A stretch of DNA of 64,000 nucleotides from Topomyia yanbarensis (Eukaryota; Arthropoda; Insecta; Diptera; Culicidae): NCBI RefSeq assembly GCF_030247195.1, contig NC_080671.1, forward strand, positions 199,843,125 through 199,907,124, in the 5' to 3' direction. The notes under the pieces are model-generated. The model ran no database searches, was not told the DNA's origin, and was given only the letters and a program-made list of their open reading frames with translations. The translations under genes were made by a program, and so were the position numbers. Below are positions 10,166 to 21,909 of the stretch, one piece after another (positions within the stretch are counted from its first letter, which is position 1; the number at the start of each line of letters is the position of its first letter).

Positions 10166-13100
10166 TTAGTGGGGATAGTCGTCATCATCGGATACGGCTG
10201 GTCCACTGTTGTTACTCCCGATACAGCAAAATCGGTTAGTGTTTGCGCTGAGATTAACACCTTTCGTCAAATCTATCGTATCATGACCTTGAGCGCGCAG
10301 TTCTCGCTCCGTGCACTTTTCTAGCTTTTGCCATTGTTTTACTGCCAAGGCAAATGCTTCATACACGTTCACCGATGTTTTGGCCGATGTTTCAATGAAA
10401 GCCGCTACATGATGCTCCTGGCACCATTCCGACACTTCTTCGGTTGTAACCTGGCGTTTAGCCGGTGCAATGTCATTTTTAGTTCCCACCACGATGAACG
10501 GAAAACGATCAGCCTTGACGTCATAGTACTTAAGGAATTCCTCACGCCATTGTATCAGTGCTCTGAAACTGGCCTTGTCGTCTACGGCGTAGGCTAACAG
10601 GCAAATGTCCGAGCCCCGATAGAACGGAGTTCGCAGTGCTTTGAAACGCTCCTGACCGGCGGTGTCCCATATCTGAAATGAAATGAAGACATCAAATTTT
10701 AGGTTATCAATTCTACACTAAGGCCAAAAATCGACATTGGAAAGAAACTGTCTCCAAAAACACAGCATGCGTATAGAGTGTCAGGATCAGCGGTCATCTT
10801 AATCTAAAACATTTTGACATATATACCCATTAAACTGAAGTAATGAAACTAAACTGTACTGCGATTGGTACAAAAAAATTGCTTAATATTTGATATTTTC
10901 TAAATTGAATACATATTTATATTTGATATTTTCTAAACTGCCGCTATAAGCATAACTGTCCCATGTGCTATGGGATTTCCTGTACACATGAAACAGTTAT
11001 GCGTATAGCGGCAGTAGATTGAATATTTATATTTATCTATAAACCGAATAGCCCCATAATGTACAAATTCGCATTATTTATTGCTATTTTTATTTTTGGA
11101 ATTTAGAATATTATTAGCAGAGGACAACAACGCCAAGGCAAATCATAACCGATTAAGACATTTTCTTAGAACATTTAGGTGACATAAACTCAATATTTTT
11201 TTTCACTGTGTGGAAAAGAGCAAATCCAAATTTCCGAAAACTTGTCGCTGTGCTGAGGAATTGGAAGTAAGTTTCAATAGAATGCTAACAATATGGATTC
11301 TTGGAATTGTCTCAGAATGTTGTTTCTTCCTTCAAACAGACATTCACGGTCTCACGAGAACGATAAGAAAATGTCTTTCGAAGTAATTCCCAGAATTTCA
11401 AAATTCGAAAAGTGCGTTTAGAAATTAGAATTAAGAAAAGTAAAGAAACCATTTACAAGTGAGTGAGTTAGGGGCCGCCAAATAACCTTCGTTTTTGACC
11501 CCCTCCTCGCACTCTGTAGACAAGCGTGGACAATTCCTGTACCCCTATCCCCTCCTTATGATCTCCACGTGGACTTTCTAAAAAAAATCAAGTAGTTCCA
11601 AAAAATTCCAATGTGTTAGACTGCCATGATGCTGAAGGATTTAATGAAAATCGTTCGAACTTCAACCACTGAATGTAATACACTCCTTTAGTCTTTTGTG
11701 ACATTTCCATGAAAACATCTCATTTCTAAAATACATCACGATCTTTTATATATACGTTTTAAAGATTCATCATAATAACACAAAATTGAAGTAACCTAGG
11801 GATTCGTCAATTGGCTCGTAATTTCAACCACAACATTTCAAATCCAAAATTAGTGGGCAAATCCCACTAATTTTGGTTAAAACCAAGTTATAGAAGATCG
11901 AATCAAGTGGTTCAGGCAAACATTTGATCTAGGATTTTATTTCCCTCTGAGTTTTTCTCAATAAAAGTTTCCATCGATGTTTTCGGTGTGGGAGTTCTCG
12001 TGACCCCTACCCACCCCTACTTTGTCTACGTGGTATATGGATGGCCCCTTATAAGTAATCCAGTTTTAATACTTATGAGCTTCTCATTGTGCCCTTCTTT
12101 TCTGCATATTTAATATAATTCCGCCAATAATCGCAAGTCAGTCCCTATCTACATGGGATTGAGTTGCGATTAAAGGCTGTATATTTGAATTCCAATTTTC
12201 AGCAACGAATAAGCAACCAAATTATAAGTACGCATTTACGTTGAAATGCCTTGGGAGACTTCGTTGTAATATTTTTTTGTAAACCAAGGCACAATTTTGA
12301 ATTACTTTTTGACTTTGAAGACCGTGCTGCTGAGTTAATTGAGAGAACGTGTGCGCATGTCTAGCTTTACTGTCTGAATATCGATAATTATTGGAAGATA
12401 ATAGTAATCTAATAGTGCTTACCTGTAAAGTATATCTGTCGCTTCCAACCTGGATATCTTTGTTCAAAAATTCAACTCCAATAGTGTGAAAACTGTTGGC
12501 ATCAAAAAAGTTGGACACAAAACGATTCATGAGGCAACTTTTTCCAACCCCGCCGTCGCCTAGAGTAAACACAATTTGCCATTAGAATGGAATAATATCT
12601 TGAATAGTGAAATGATGTCTAAAAAACTAAATGTAATTTGTAATTTATTGTCAACTATTGTACACGGTAACCTGTCGTTATATTAACATTGATTCAGGTC
12701 AAGGCAAAATAAAGGATAATATGACAGTGGAAAACAATGTGTACAACAAACGTAGAAGTATAGATTAGTTGCTTATTCTCCTAACAGCTTTCTTGAAGCT
12801 TGTTGCTGAAGGCATCGATTTAACGGCGAGCGGCAGACGATTCCACAGAGAAGCACCTTCTATCAGCACGCTTCTCCTGGTGTTCGATGTATGTTGTGGA
12901 ATTACGAAGGTTTTGGCTCGCTCCTCTTCCTCGCTGCAGATGCTATTGTAGATATTCGGGGAGCTGTCCGTGGTAGCCCTGCCACATGAAACAACAGACT
13001 CGAAGTTGGAAGCATTGATGGAAGTCGCATCCCATAATTGTATTTCTGAGTTAGGGATCCAAATTTAAAAAGAAAGTCCACCACCCATTTAATTCGATTT

Positions 13101-13216
13101 AACCTACGCGTAAATCGTGCAGGATTTGTTTGACACCATTTAGCACATTTTATTTACTCACCCAAAATCACCACTTTCAGCAATACATTTTTGCTCGGTG
13201 GTCGCATATTCGTCAT
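10166..13216 (-). CDS. Rab9: Rab9 small GTPase
   Basis: Three exons read right to left: 13216-13162, 12559-12423 and 10672-10166, with GT-AG introns of 602 and 1750 bases; the product is 232 aa. Visible G-box elements are GDGGVGKS (residues 19-26), the switch I run FHTIGVEFLNKD (42-53), WDTAGQE (66-72), TKND (128-131, in place of the usual NKxD) and ETSAK (158-162). The effector-loop run LNKD is diagnostic for Rab9 over Rab7. Rab9 directs mannose-6-phosphate receptor retrieval from late endosomes to the trans-Golgi network. The start ATG 13216 gives MTNMRPPSKNVLLKVVILG, a standard lead-in. The di-cysteine for prenylation (213-214) is followed by 18 further residues ending in an acidic DDDDYPH tail, so it is not C-terminal. 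The large intron carries three MITE-like insertions. Confidence 0.93.
10938..11014. repeat. 77-bp palindromic element, copy A
   Basis: CTGCCGCTATAAGCATAAC at the left faces its inverse GTTATGCGTATAGCGGCAG at the right; the inner part holds TGTCCCATGTG. It lies in the Rab9 large intron. Similar elements stand at 12122, 34007 and 39656. Confidence 0.75.
11471..12048. mobile_element. Harbinger-like MITE, GGGGCC ends, TTA duplication
   Basis: The ends GGGGCC and GGCCCC are flanked by TTA on both sides (11468-11470 and 12049-12051), as for PIF/Harbinger elements. The subterminal blocks are C-rich on the plus strand near both ends (TTTTTGACCCCCTCC and GACCCCTACCC). No ORF. It lies in the Rab9 large intron. 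A longer relative is at 42520-43299. Confidence 0.65.
12122..12176. repeat. Degenerate palindromic element, copy B
   Basis: AATCGCAAGTCAGTCCC faces the imperfect inverse GGGATTGAGTTGCGATT around CTATCTACAT. The core is shared with the element at 34007-34083. Confidence 0.6.
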
Positions 13217-13969
13217 TTTGCAGTCTTGTAGCTAGTTATCCACTTTGAAAACTAATAGGTACACTTCACAACTGTAATTGCTACCTACTTGAAATTTCAG
13301 TTTATTTTGAATTAAAGCCACTATCTCTTTGTTCAAATGCGCATAAAATTGAAACATAAACACAAGACACTGCCTTACATACCCTATGAACAGCCCAAGG
13401 TTGGTGAGCCAAAGCTGCCTCTGACCTAATCAATCCAACTACAGCAGTGAATAATCGATCTAGCGCGACTATACCTCCAGACACTTCTGGCTAATGATCG
13501 AAAGCAAAACACAAACCGTTGGCTACCAAAAATTGCATTATTTCTTTCGATATTGTAGATTGTTTGCGATTTTACGCAGATAGATAGCTCACTTAACATC
13601 AGCTTTTTCTCCTTTGGCTATACATGAATGAATAACTGACTGACTGATGAATGAATAACGAATTGTAAATAATTATAACGGTAGGCACGCATCAAATGAC
13701 ATTCACTTTGATGTATATTTATGCACGCTCAATTAAAAGTAAGTGAGTGAAATGTTATAAAAATACACAAGTATTCTTCGACAAACTTTTGCTTAGAGCG
13801 TAAAAGCTATCTGTTCAAAATCAATTTGAGGAAAAATTTGGGGGAAACCTAGGGAGAAACCATTTGTTCACAAGCATAAATGGATAATTCCTCTTATTGT
13901 TTTTCTCAATTTTTCATATTGTAATTTACGACGTCAGCATTTCATAAGGCATCCCGAATAGAAATGTAC
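13217..13969. other. 5' flank of Rab9
   Basis: This stretch should hold the Rab9 promoter and 5' UTR. I cannot place a TATA box or initiator with confidence and see no other gene. Confidence 0.4.
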
Positions 13970-14345
13970 AGTAACAAAACCATGATTTTCACTGTGACAG
14001 TACAGTAATTTTACAATAATTTACAGTAAGTTTTAGTGTTATGCTACAATACAAAAACAATAAACTTTAACGTTTTTACAGTAAATTTCAATGTACAATC
14101 GACTTTTACAGTGAAAAAGGGGGGTGATTATGTATCTTAACATTAAAAAAATCAATTTTTCTTCATACATTTTTTTCTCGAATACAGTAAAATTTAATGT
14201 GAATGCACTGTATCAGTTTTTTGCTGAACAGTGAAATTTATTGTTACATGAAATTTTATTGTAAATCTACTGTGAGAACTTGGCATCGAACAATGTTGAA
14301 ACTGTAATAACTATAATATTTATTGTTTTATGATTGTTTGTAGGG
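13970..14345. repeat. ACAGTAA-rich repeat
   Basis: ACAGTAA or its inverse TTACTGT and close variants recur at least eight times among AT-rich sequence. The pattern suggests a decayed MITE with subterminal repeats; ends cannot be fixed. Confidence 0.45.
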
Positions 14346-14965
14346 TAGATGCTAATGTAAAATTCTATCCGGGATTATATACAATATGCTCATGTTGAGA
14401 AAATGGCGTCTGAAAAATTACCTCGTACTTTATATTCCCATTTATGACCAGGACCTTGATTTAAGGACTAAACAACTCAATGCCGTGTTAAATTAACCAT
14501 TTTTCCGGTATATTATTCCAGATTTATTAAAAAAAATTGCATTTTGAACGATTTTTGCAGATAAATGTTTTGGTTCTTTTTGAAACATCGCACTGGTTTT
14601 GTGCCCTCTCCCATAATCCCTTATAGTGCATGCGGGTGAGCCCTTTCGTTTACAGCAAATGATTACGTGACGTTTATTTTGATCCCTTTCTTGGTGTTGT
14701 GATGTTTTTGTTCCCTTTTCAAGTATAGTCTTTTTCATTAAGAAAAGGGGGGGAAGTGAAAGGGAACATAATCAAAACAAGTTATTTTGCTTATATGCCT
14801 TTTCGATAATCTATTATTTCGCCAACAGCCAGGCTTCATATTCGGCTTATTTAAGGTGTGTATAAAGCTTTGTTAGTGTCCATTTCAAGTAAGTATTAAC
14901 CGGAATTGTTTACGTTTTGTTTATCGGCCCATTTGAAATGTTCTCGTCGAATAAAGATATACTGC

Positions 14966-15033
14966 AAGTTGCTTCCATAATTTGGGGCATTGTTTTCCAC
15001 TGAAAACAATAACCCAAATGATGGAAGCAACTT
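14966..15033. repeat. 68-bp hairpin
   Basis: AAGTTGCTTCCAT faces ATGGAAGCAACTT and the inner ATTGTTTTC faces GAAAACAAT around a 4-base loop. Only a few mismatches occur along the arms. Confidence 0.7.
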
Positions 15034-15050
15034 CACAATTTCGCGAATAT

Positions 15051-15319
15051 CCAGCATATTAAGTGCCATAATGGCGGTCTAAGTTGTTCAGTTCGTAATA
15101 ATTGTCCTTTTTTGACAATAATCGTTTACGCCAGCTTAACAGCAACGTCCAGTTGAAGATGTCAGGCGTTCATTGTATAAACATCCAACGCATTGGACTA
15201 ACGTAGGATGACTTAATCTTACTGGGCGGTTGACGTAAACGATTATTGTCAAAAATGGGCCTTTAAACGTATTACAAACTGAACAATTTAGACCGCCATT
15301 ATGGCACGTAAAAAGCTGG
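15051..15319. mobile_element. 269-bp MITE with long inverted ends
   Basis: Arms of about 85-100 bases (15051-15140 and 15225-15319) share GTGCCATAATGGCGGTCTAA, GTTCAGTT and TTTGACAATAATCGTTTACG in inverted orientation. The outermost bases are CCAGC and GCTGG. The interior is non-coding. Confidence 0.7.
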
Positions 15320-15322
15320 ATA

Positions 15323-16205
15323 CCCAAGTAACCAATAAGCATTATAACGTAGCCTAATATCTGCTTTAGATCCACATATAAAGCTGTCTTAAAGAGCCGT
15401 GAAGCCCTAATTACTGATATAATGCTGGTATTATGCCAGAAAAGGCGAAATATAGTGCTATTACTGTGCAGAGATTGACAGCTCGTTTCTGCAGTACTAA
15501 TGCTATTATATAGCACCAGCGTACAACTCTCAAATTTGAAAACCTTATATTGACACTACTAATGCTACTAAAATCCTTCAGTTGGTTGTCATTGTCCGCC
15601 ATGGTTTTAAGACCATTTCTCATGTCTCATGTATGATGAACAAAAAGCAACAAAAAAAATAAAATAAAATGTTCTGTTGAAAACCGTAATTGACTGTCTT
15701 CTAATGCATTGTAATGAATATTCTTAATGGGTTTTCGTTCTCACATGATATTAATGTTTTACGAAAATTACCTTTAGTAAGTCTCGAACTGGGGTACCTT
15801 ACCTCGTTCACGGTAAGTGCGCTGCGTTTGCTGCCTGGACTATATTGCATATGTTCGATTGAAATGAAATATGCCGAATATAATCTTCCAGAAGAGTTGC
15901 ATAACGAATAAACCCACAGCATTAGAATAGCATTATATCGACTTTCTATTTGCTCTATAACGGCTTTAAATGCACATGTAAAGCTTAGATGCTTTAAATA
16001 TCCTTGAAGGATGTATGCATTATATCAGCTTTATATACGCATATAGAGCAAGCGATAATGCTATATGTCGGCTGTGCAGTTATGCATGATCGATTCTAAT
16101 ATAGAGCTTTACTGCATTGTTAATGCTGTAATGGAGTTTCAATGCAACATTAGTGCAAATGTATAGTCAATATAGTGCAATGGCTTAATGCTTATGGTTA
16201 CTTGG
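15323..16205. mobile_element. Non-autonomous TIR element, CCCAAGTAACC ends
   Basis: The left end is CCCAAGTAACCAATAAGCAT and the right end is the inverse of CCAAGTAACCATAAGCAT. The 883-bp body is rich in TATAAAGCT and GCATTA words and has no convincing ORF. It directly abuts the preceding MITE. Confidence 0.55.
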
Positions 16206-16701
16206 ATAGCGTTACGTACTTTACCGACGCTATCAAATGAATAGGACAAAATAGAACCTTACAATCTTTGCTATTTTCCGCACTGTCTAAAAACATTAAA
16301 CGTAAATTTTATGATGCCGCTTTATCTAATTGAACTTTTTCCGCTATAGAGCAAAGAGCACAATTTGTTGTGAGTTCCTCCCTTGTTCTTGGGCTTGGCA
16401 AATCGGAATTAGCTAGTACTGATTATTATAACTGTTATATTTTTAACCATAACCATAAGGAATAAAAACTTACCATATCACATATGGTTTAAACTACCAT
16501 ACATGATATGACCTTTTTCATATATATTTACTATTTTGAGTTGTAAATATAAAGCCCAACAGAACGAAGCAAACATCATTTGCGTTCATGTTTTTCATCT
16601 TGTAATACTCTACAATATTTTGCTTAATTATTTTATCAGCCTGTTAGCTTTTACGATCTACAAATTGCGCTTCAAGAAGTTTTTTAAAACGCTTCATAAT
16701 A

Positions 16702-16979
16702 CAGTCGTGATTCGCTGGTTGGACACTTTTTAACTGGACCGCTTTTTAGTTGGACCTCCGCTAGTTAGACCATTGTCCAACTAAAAAGCATCTGAATGTC
16801 CAAATCTTATGTCAAATTTACTTTGACAATCAATCTGACAATTATTAGAGATGCGAATAGATGCAATCACACTGCTAACGTCTCCTTTGGAGAGTTTTTG
16901 ACATCTGTCAGTCGGTCCAACTAACGAATCAAATTCGTTAGTTGAACAGAGGTGTGGCCCAACCAGCGAATCACGACTG
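16702..16979. mobile_element. pogo-like MITE with TA duplication
   Basis: The terminal inverted repeat CAGTCGTGATTCGCTGGTTG is near-perfect at both ends and is flanked by TA (16700-16701 and 16980-16981). CAGT plus ATTCGC ends and TA targeting suit the pogo/Tigger branch of Tc1/mariner. The interior has TTTTTAGTTGGAC words. A decayed relative is at 18620-18823. Confidence 0.75.
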
Positions 16980-16980
16980 T

Positions 16981-17097
16981 ATAATACGCCATAAGGCTCA
17001 GAAAACTGACAAAGGAAATTTTTCAATGTGTGTAATAATATAATACGCTATAAGGCTCAGAAAATTGGCATAAAGGAAATTTTTCAATGTGTGTAAG
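16981..17097. repeat. Tandem duplication of about 58 bp
   Basis: ATAATACGCYATAAGGCTCA through AATTTTTCAATGTGTGTAA occurs twice in a row with a few differences. Confidence 0.8.
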
Positions 17098-17177
17098 AAA
17101 TAAAGATCTCGTTTTGAAAGACTCCAACAAGTTGGAACTTAGCACAAGGCGCTAACTTCGGCCTTTATACGGTTACT

Positions 17178-17246
17178 ATGATGATTCACTATTGCGAACC
17201 TGTGTGCACTGCCATTGCACACAGGTTCGCAATAGTGAATCATCAT
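17178..17246. repeat. Perfect 31-bp inverted repeat, 7-nt loop
   Basis: The arm 17178-17208 is matched base for base by the inverse 17216-17246; the loop is CTGCCAT. The arm contains TTCACTATTGCGAACCTG. No repeat copies were seen elsewhere in the window. Confidence 0.85.
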
Positions 17247-17881
17247 GTTTTCATTTAAATACTCACACAGGTTTTTCATGGGAGTCTTTGATTTAGCTTA
17301 GATGTCTGTTCTCTTTGACTTAAAGTAATCTTGATATAAGCTAGAATAAACTTTCCTAAAAACATGTGTAAACATTTAAATGAAAATGCGTTCCGTTGCC
17401 AACCGGCGTCGGTGGTAAAACATGATGATGAGTTATGTTCTATCAACGACCATGCGGTAGACTTGGGTGCAACGCCCAACTGTTGAAACAGAAATTGTTG
17501 TTTACAGTTCCTGTAAAAACATAAAAATTATCAGGTTTAATATCTAGATATTGTTTTATTCTGACAAAACTGTTTTTTCTCCGCTCAACAGTGTATATAA
17601 ACAAATTTTGTTCGTTTTATAAGAAACGGAATGGAAAATTTCTTTTTCTTTGCCCGCCACTCAATAAACTTTAGCGTTGATTCAGTGATAGAAGAAAATA
17701 TAACGCATTAATTATTTAAATATTTACTTACAGAAAATTCCGAAATAATTAAGTACGGTAAACTTTGCTTCTGCTGTAGAAATCGGCTCCATTTCATGCG
17801 CGTCGATAAAACATTCTCCACCAGAAGCAACTTTGCAGTGTCAAATGGAAATTAACAATGTAATGAAGCATTGTTTTAAAT

Positions 17882-18169
17882 TGACAGGTGACTTGTGATG
17901 CATTTAAAAAAATCAGCGAAATTTAATGAATTTCTTTCCATCAAAATAGAAATTAATAATGTATTTGGCTTTGCGTATTTGACGTCAAAACCCTACAAAA
18001 ATCTAGCCCTACATTCAACAAAACGTCGAACAAAGTGGAACAGCCTAGGACGTTTTGTCAAACAAACGATACGATAGAGTGCAAAGTTGATACAAAATTG
18101 GAAATTAAATGCATTTTTTTCGAATTTGATGCAAAGTTGTTATACATTCTTAGAGTGATCTGCCCCTAG
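17882..18169 (-). mobile_element. hAT MITE, CTAGGGGCAGATCACT family, copy 1
   Basis: Inverted relative to the copies at 18221 and 20925. The plus-strand right end AGTGATCTGCCCCTAG is intact. The other terminus is eroded (GGTGACTTGTGATGC). The interior matches the other copies, including the GACGTTTTGTCAAACAAACG region. Confidence 0.7.
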
Positions 18170-18220
18170 GCCTGCCTAGTACTATAATTTTCCGTTCTAA
18201 GTTTATAACTGATTCGCTCT

Positions 18221-18534
18221 CTAGGGGAAGATCACTCTAGAAATGTATAACAAATTTGCATCAAATTAGAAAAATGGCATTTAATTTCTATTTTTGCATC
18301 AACTTTACACCCCCTCGCAGAAAAGTTTGTTTAACAAACGTCCTACGCTAATTTACTTTGTTCGACGTTTTGTTGAATATACGGCTACTTTTTGGTAGTG
18401 TTTTGACGTCTTACACGCAACGCAAAATATATTGCACGCAACGCAAAATACATTTTGAATTTCTATTTTGATGGAGAGAAATGCATTTAATTTAGCTGAT
18501 TTTTTAAAATGCATCACAAGTGATCTGCCCCTAG
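18221..18534 (+). mobile_element. hAT MITE, CTAGGGGCAGATCACT family, copy 2
   Basis: The ends are CTAGGGGAAGATCACT and AGTGATCTGCCCCTAG. An exact 8-bp duplication, TTCGCTCT, lies at 18213-18220 and 18535-18542, as for hAT transposons. The interior ORF is accidental. Confidence 0.85.
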
Positions 18535-18619
18535 TTCGCTCTCGAATACCTGTCCGTCTTTCATGACTTTCGTTTATCTTAGTCTTAAATTTGCCAGAAA
18601 TACCCATCAAAATCGATAC

Positions 18620-18823
18620 TGTAGAACCTAACGAATTTGATTCGCTAGTTGGACCGAAAATGCATATGCTCTCATCTCTAATTAATGTCCGTTTGATTGT
18701 CAAAGTGAATTTGACACGAGGTTTTGACATTCAGATTCTTTTTAGTTGGACAATGGTCCAACTAGCCGAGGTCCAGCTAAAAATCGGTTCAGTTAAAAAG
18801 TTTCCAAACGGCGAATAATTAAA
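18620..18823. mobile_element. Decayed pogo-like MITE
   Basis: It shares ATTCGCTAGTTGGAC, TTTTTAGTTGGAC and a GTCAAAGTGAATTTGACA segment with the MITE at 16702-16979. The termini are eroded. Confidence 0.5.
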
Positions 18824-19025
18824 TCCAGCAATGAGAATAAGGCAAAACAAACAGTTCCAAATATTTGAAATATAGCGCTAAATATAATCCTCTTCCAAGC
18901 ACGTTGTCTGGTTATTTGCGACCATTTCTATCAACAAAAAAAGACTCGCCGAGAACGGTTGCTAACATTTAATGAAAAAGCTATGTTTTCTGTTTCGCCT
19001 ACTGCTGTGATTTATAATCGGCGAG

Positions 19026-19345
19026 TACACTGAGCAAAATTTGCTTTGAATTTCCATAAAAATGTCTTATGACTTTCAGACATAAGGATTTTAAATGGAT
19101 TTTATAAGTTTGTCTTATGATTTGGAGGAGAAATTTTCCAAATCCATCTCTTATTATTTTCATAAGACAGTTTTATGAAATTTATGAAAATGTCCGAATG
19201 AACGCCATAGGTGCCCTTTTTTGAAAATTGCTGATATTTATACGCAGAAAATATAGTAGAAATAATGATTTCCATAGAACAGTCTTATGAAATTCATTAC
19301 AATGTTCGAATGAATGTCATAAGTTTTTTTTATGGATATTATTAT
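19026..19345. repeat. CTTATGAAA-type dispersed repeat
   Basis: TCTTATGA, its inverse TCATAAGA and variants recur through the stretch, including CATAAGACAGTTTTATGAAA. The same vocabulary recurs at 21910-22440. Confidence 0.45.
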
Positions 19346-19477
19346 ACATTTATATAAAAAATAGAACATGGCTGACATTTCTCGAGCATTTTAGTAGACA
19401 AAAAATCAACAGTAAAAATCAACCTTTAGAGGATATTAGGTTTTACACCAACCGACATAACCCCAAAATGAGCCGGA

Positions 19478-19620
19478 TGAACTTCGTTTAACAATTTTCG
19501 GTGGTTTGTTTACATGGGAGTACGTGAGTTTGAAATTAACAGATGGGAACCCGTTGCACTCGAACTCACGCAACTGACAAAGTAAACAAACCACCGAGAA
19601 TTGTAAAACATGAACGTCAT
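19478..19620. repeat. Inverted repeat around 60 bp
   Basis: ACAATTTTCGGTGGTTTGTTTAC at the left faces GTAAACAAACCACCGAGAATTGT at the right, and an inner CGTGAGTTT faces AACTCACG. Confidence 0.65.
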
Positions 19621-19743
19621 TCATAATGAGTTCATTAGTGTGGTCATCTTGTTGAACTAAATTCGGGACAAATGAACCGCCAAGTGTAGATCCCTTCAGA
19701 AGATTGAAGAGAAAACTCATTAAATGGTAAAATTTCTACATTG

Positions 19744-20650
19744 AGATAGGGTAACAGGGGTATTTTGGACCGCTTTAGGAAGTCATGAGAAAAAACTTGA
19801 AAAAATACGGTTTGGCTACGTAATCTGGATCATTTCATAGGCTAATATGTACGGCATTATGATTTTTTTTGGATATGTAGTGTTCTAAATAGTCAAATAA
19901 ATCTTAATAATTGGGAAAAATGACAAATCGTGAAAGCACATTTTTCTTATTTTGGACCCATCAACTTTATTTTGGACCGTAAACAAAGCATATTTTGGAC
20001 CATCGATTTTCCTTTGTACCATTGCTGTAAACATATTTTGGACCGATATCGAAACAGATTTTGGACCATCTAAATGTTCACATATCTCACTTTGTATGAT
20101 GAATTTGTACATGATTGACTAAGAAGTGCTTTTCTGGGAACAAAAAGTGAACTTTTTTTTAATGCAGAGTAGATATGCAAAGAGGTGTCAGAGTTAATTG
20201 GGAGCATGGCGATAATATGTTATCCTTTGTAAATAGCTAACATATTTTGGACATACCCAAAATAACAATTTTCATACATCTGATTGCTTTTTTCAATCTA
20301 AAATCGATTTCTTATGTATTTTATAAAGATAATAATGATGTTTGCATGATTGAAATGTATGCACTTTATAAATAATAACTCTTCGATGTTGGTGACAATA
20401 ATGCCACCTCCTCCTGATTTTGGATCAGTTCAGCTGAAATGTGAAAACACGATTAAAAATTTTCAATTCAATGGTTCCTATTAAACCATCTGACTCAGAA
20501 TACACCGGGAGTTGCTTTCTAGCATAATAATTTCAGTGTTACGTTTGCAATATTTCAATTTGTTATGAGCTTTAAATGGAAAAATGTACAAATCATCGTC
20601 AAGTGGTCCAAAATATGGTACTGGTCCAAAATACCCTCGTTACCCTATCT
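19744..20650. mobile_element. TIR element with TATTTTGGACC arrays
   Basis: The ends are AGATAGGGTAAC then GGGTATTTTGGACC, inverted at both sides over about 28 bases. About ten copies of TATTTTGGACC or its inverse lie inside, concentrated near 19953-20070 and 20606-20632. There is no transposase. I could not assign a superfamily because no clear target duplication was found. Confidence 0.65.
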
Positions 20651-20924
20651 GACGTTTAAAATACGCACACTGAGATCTCGCATTTTTATACTACCGCCCT
20701 CCCCTTAAGCCCACAAGCGGTTTGTTTTCCTCCCAATTCGCAGTGCAAATTGTTTGTATTCCTCCCAATCTAAACGTCAAAGTGGCATAATACCAACGAA
20801 GCTGGATAAGTCTATAATGAGCAACGATTCGTCAATATTTCGTGGGAAACTGGGCTTAGACAACTGAATGATAATGATTGTTACTTCTCAAATGATTTTG
20901 ATAATCATAAAATACGCGTCAAAC

Positions 20925-21259
20925 CTAGGGGCAGATCACTCGAAGAATGTATAACAAATTTGCATCAAATTAGAAAAAATGCATTTAATTTCCATTTTTG
21001 CATCAGCTTTGCACTCCCTCGCAGAAAAGTTTGTTTAACAAACGTCCTACGCTGATCCACTTTGTTCGACGTTTTGTTAAATGTAGGGCTAGTTTTTCTG
21101 TAGGGTTTTGACGTCTTACACGCAACGCAAACAACATTGCACGCAACGCAAAAACATTGCACGCGACGCAGAATACATTATGAATTTCTATTTTGATGGA
21201 AATAAATGCATTTAATTTCGCTGATTTTTAAAAATGCATCACAAGTCATCTGCCCCTAG
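20925..21259 (+). mobile_element. hAT MITE, CTAGGGGCAGATCACT family, copy 3
   Basis: The ends are CTAGGGGCAGATCACT and GTCATCTGCCCCTAG. The flanks CGTCAAAC (20917-20924) and CGTCAGAC (21260-21267) are an 8-bp duplication with one change. The body is highly similar to copy 2 and has three short CACGCAACGCAAA repeats. Confidence 0.85.
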
Positions 21260-21909
21260 CGTCAGACACTAATTATATGCACAACTTATTTCATTTCAAA
21301 TAATCGGATATCTTCTGTAAAAATCATAACCATGTAAACTGATTTAATGCTCATAGTAATTTATTCAATAACATAAAAAACAATTATTTAAAATTTTGTA
21401 GCAATTTGACAAAAATCTCACTTCTTTTGTTTGAAACAGCGGTAATAAAAAACAAAGAGAATAGGGAAAGAGACGAATAGTGTGAAGCCAAAAATACCTT
21501 ATTGAGCAGACCAATCGTGCAATGTAAATAAACATTACACATGCCTGAGTTGGAGGAGATAAGTATTGTACATCTATTAAAAAAGAAATTTCAATTTTCG
21601 TCAGAATTTGGTTCAATCGGGATTTTAAGGTGCATTCCAGAGTATATGTATGAGTAAAAACAAGCTATAGAATTATTTGATCTCTTTGTTTCGAAATGCG
21701 CATCGTTTGATAAACAAATCCAACGATCGACATACGGTTTGTTTTCAAAATATAATAGAAGTCATTTAAAGTGCTGCCTGTGGAAGCGGTTGCCAAAATT
21801 CTAGTGTTGAAATCATCATAAAGGGAGTGTTGCCGTTTTGACTGATTTTCACTCTTCGTCTCTTTCCCTATTCTCTTTGATAAAAAAGTGCTGGCCTGAA
21901 ACTATTAGC
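21260..21909. other. Spacer, nothing recognised
   Basis: AT-rich sequence with no gene or clear repeat that I can define. Confidence 0.4.

Noticed and set aside
12222..12422. Extension of the Rab9 middle exon through the intron
   Set aside because: A clear GTAAGC donor at 12422 and the matching acceptor at 10673 give the conserved Rab9 sequence instead.
15700..15925. Possible second SINE on the minus strand with CAGTTCGAGAC and GCAGCGCAC
   Set aside because: No target duplication or A tail could be shown; box matches are weak.
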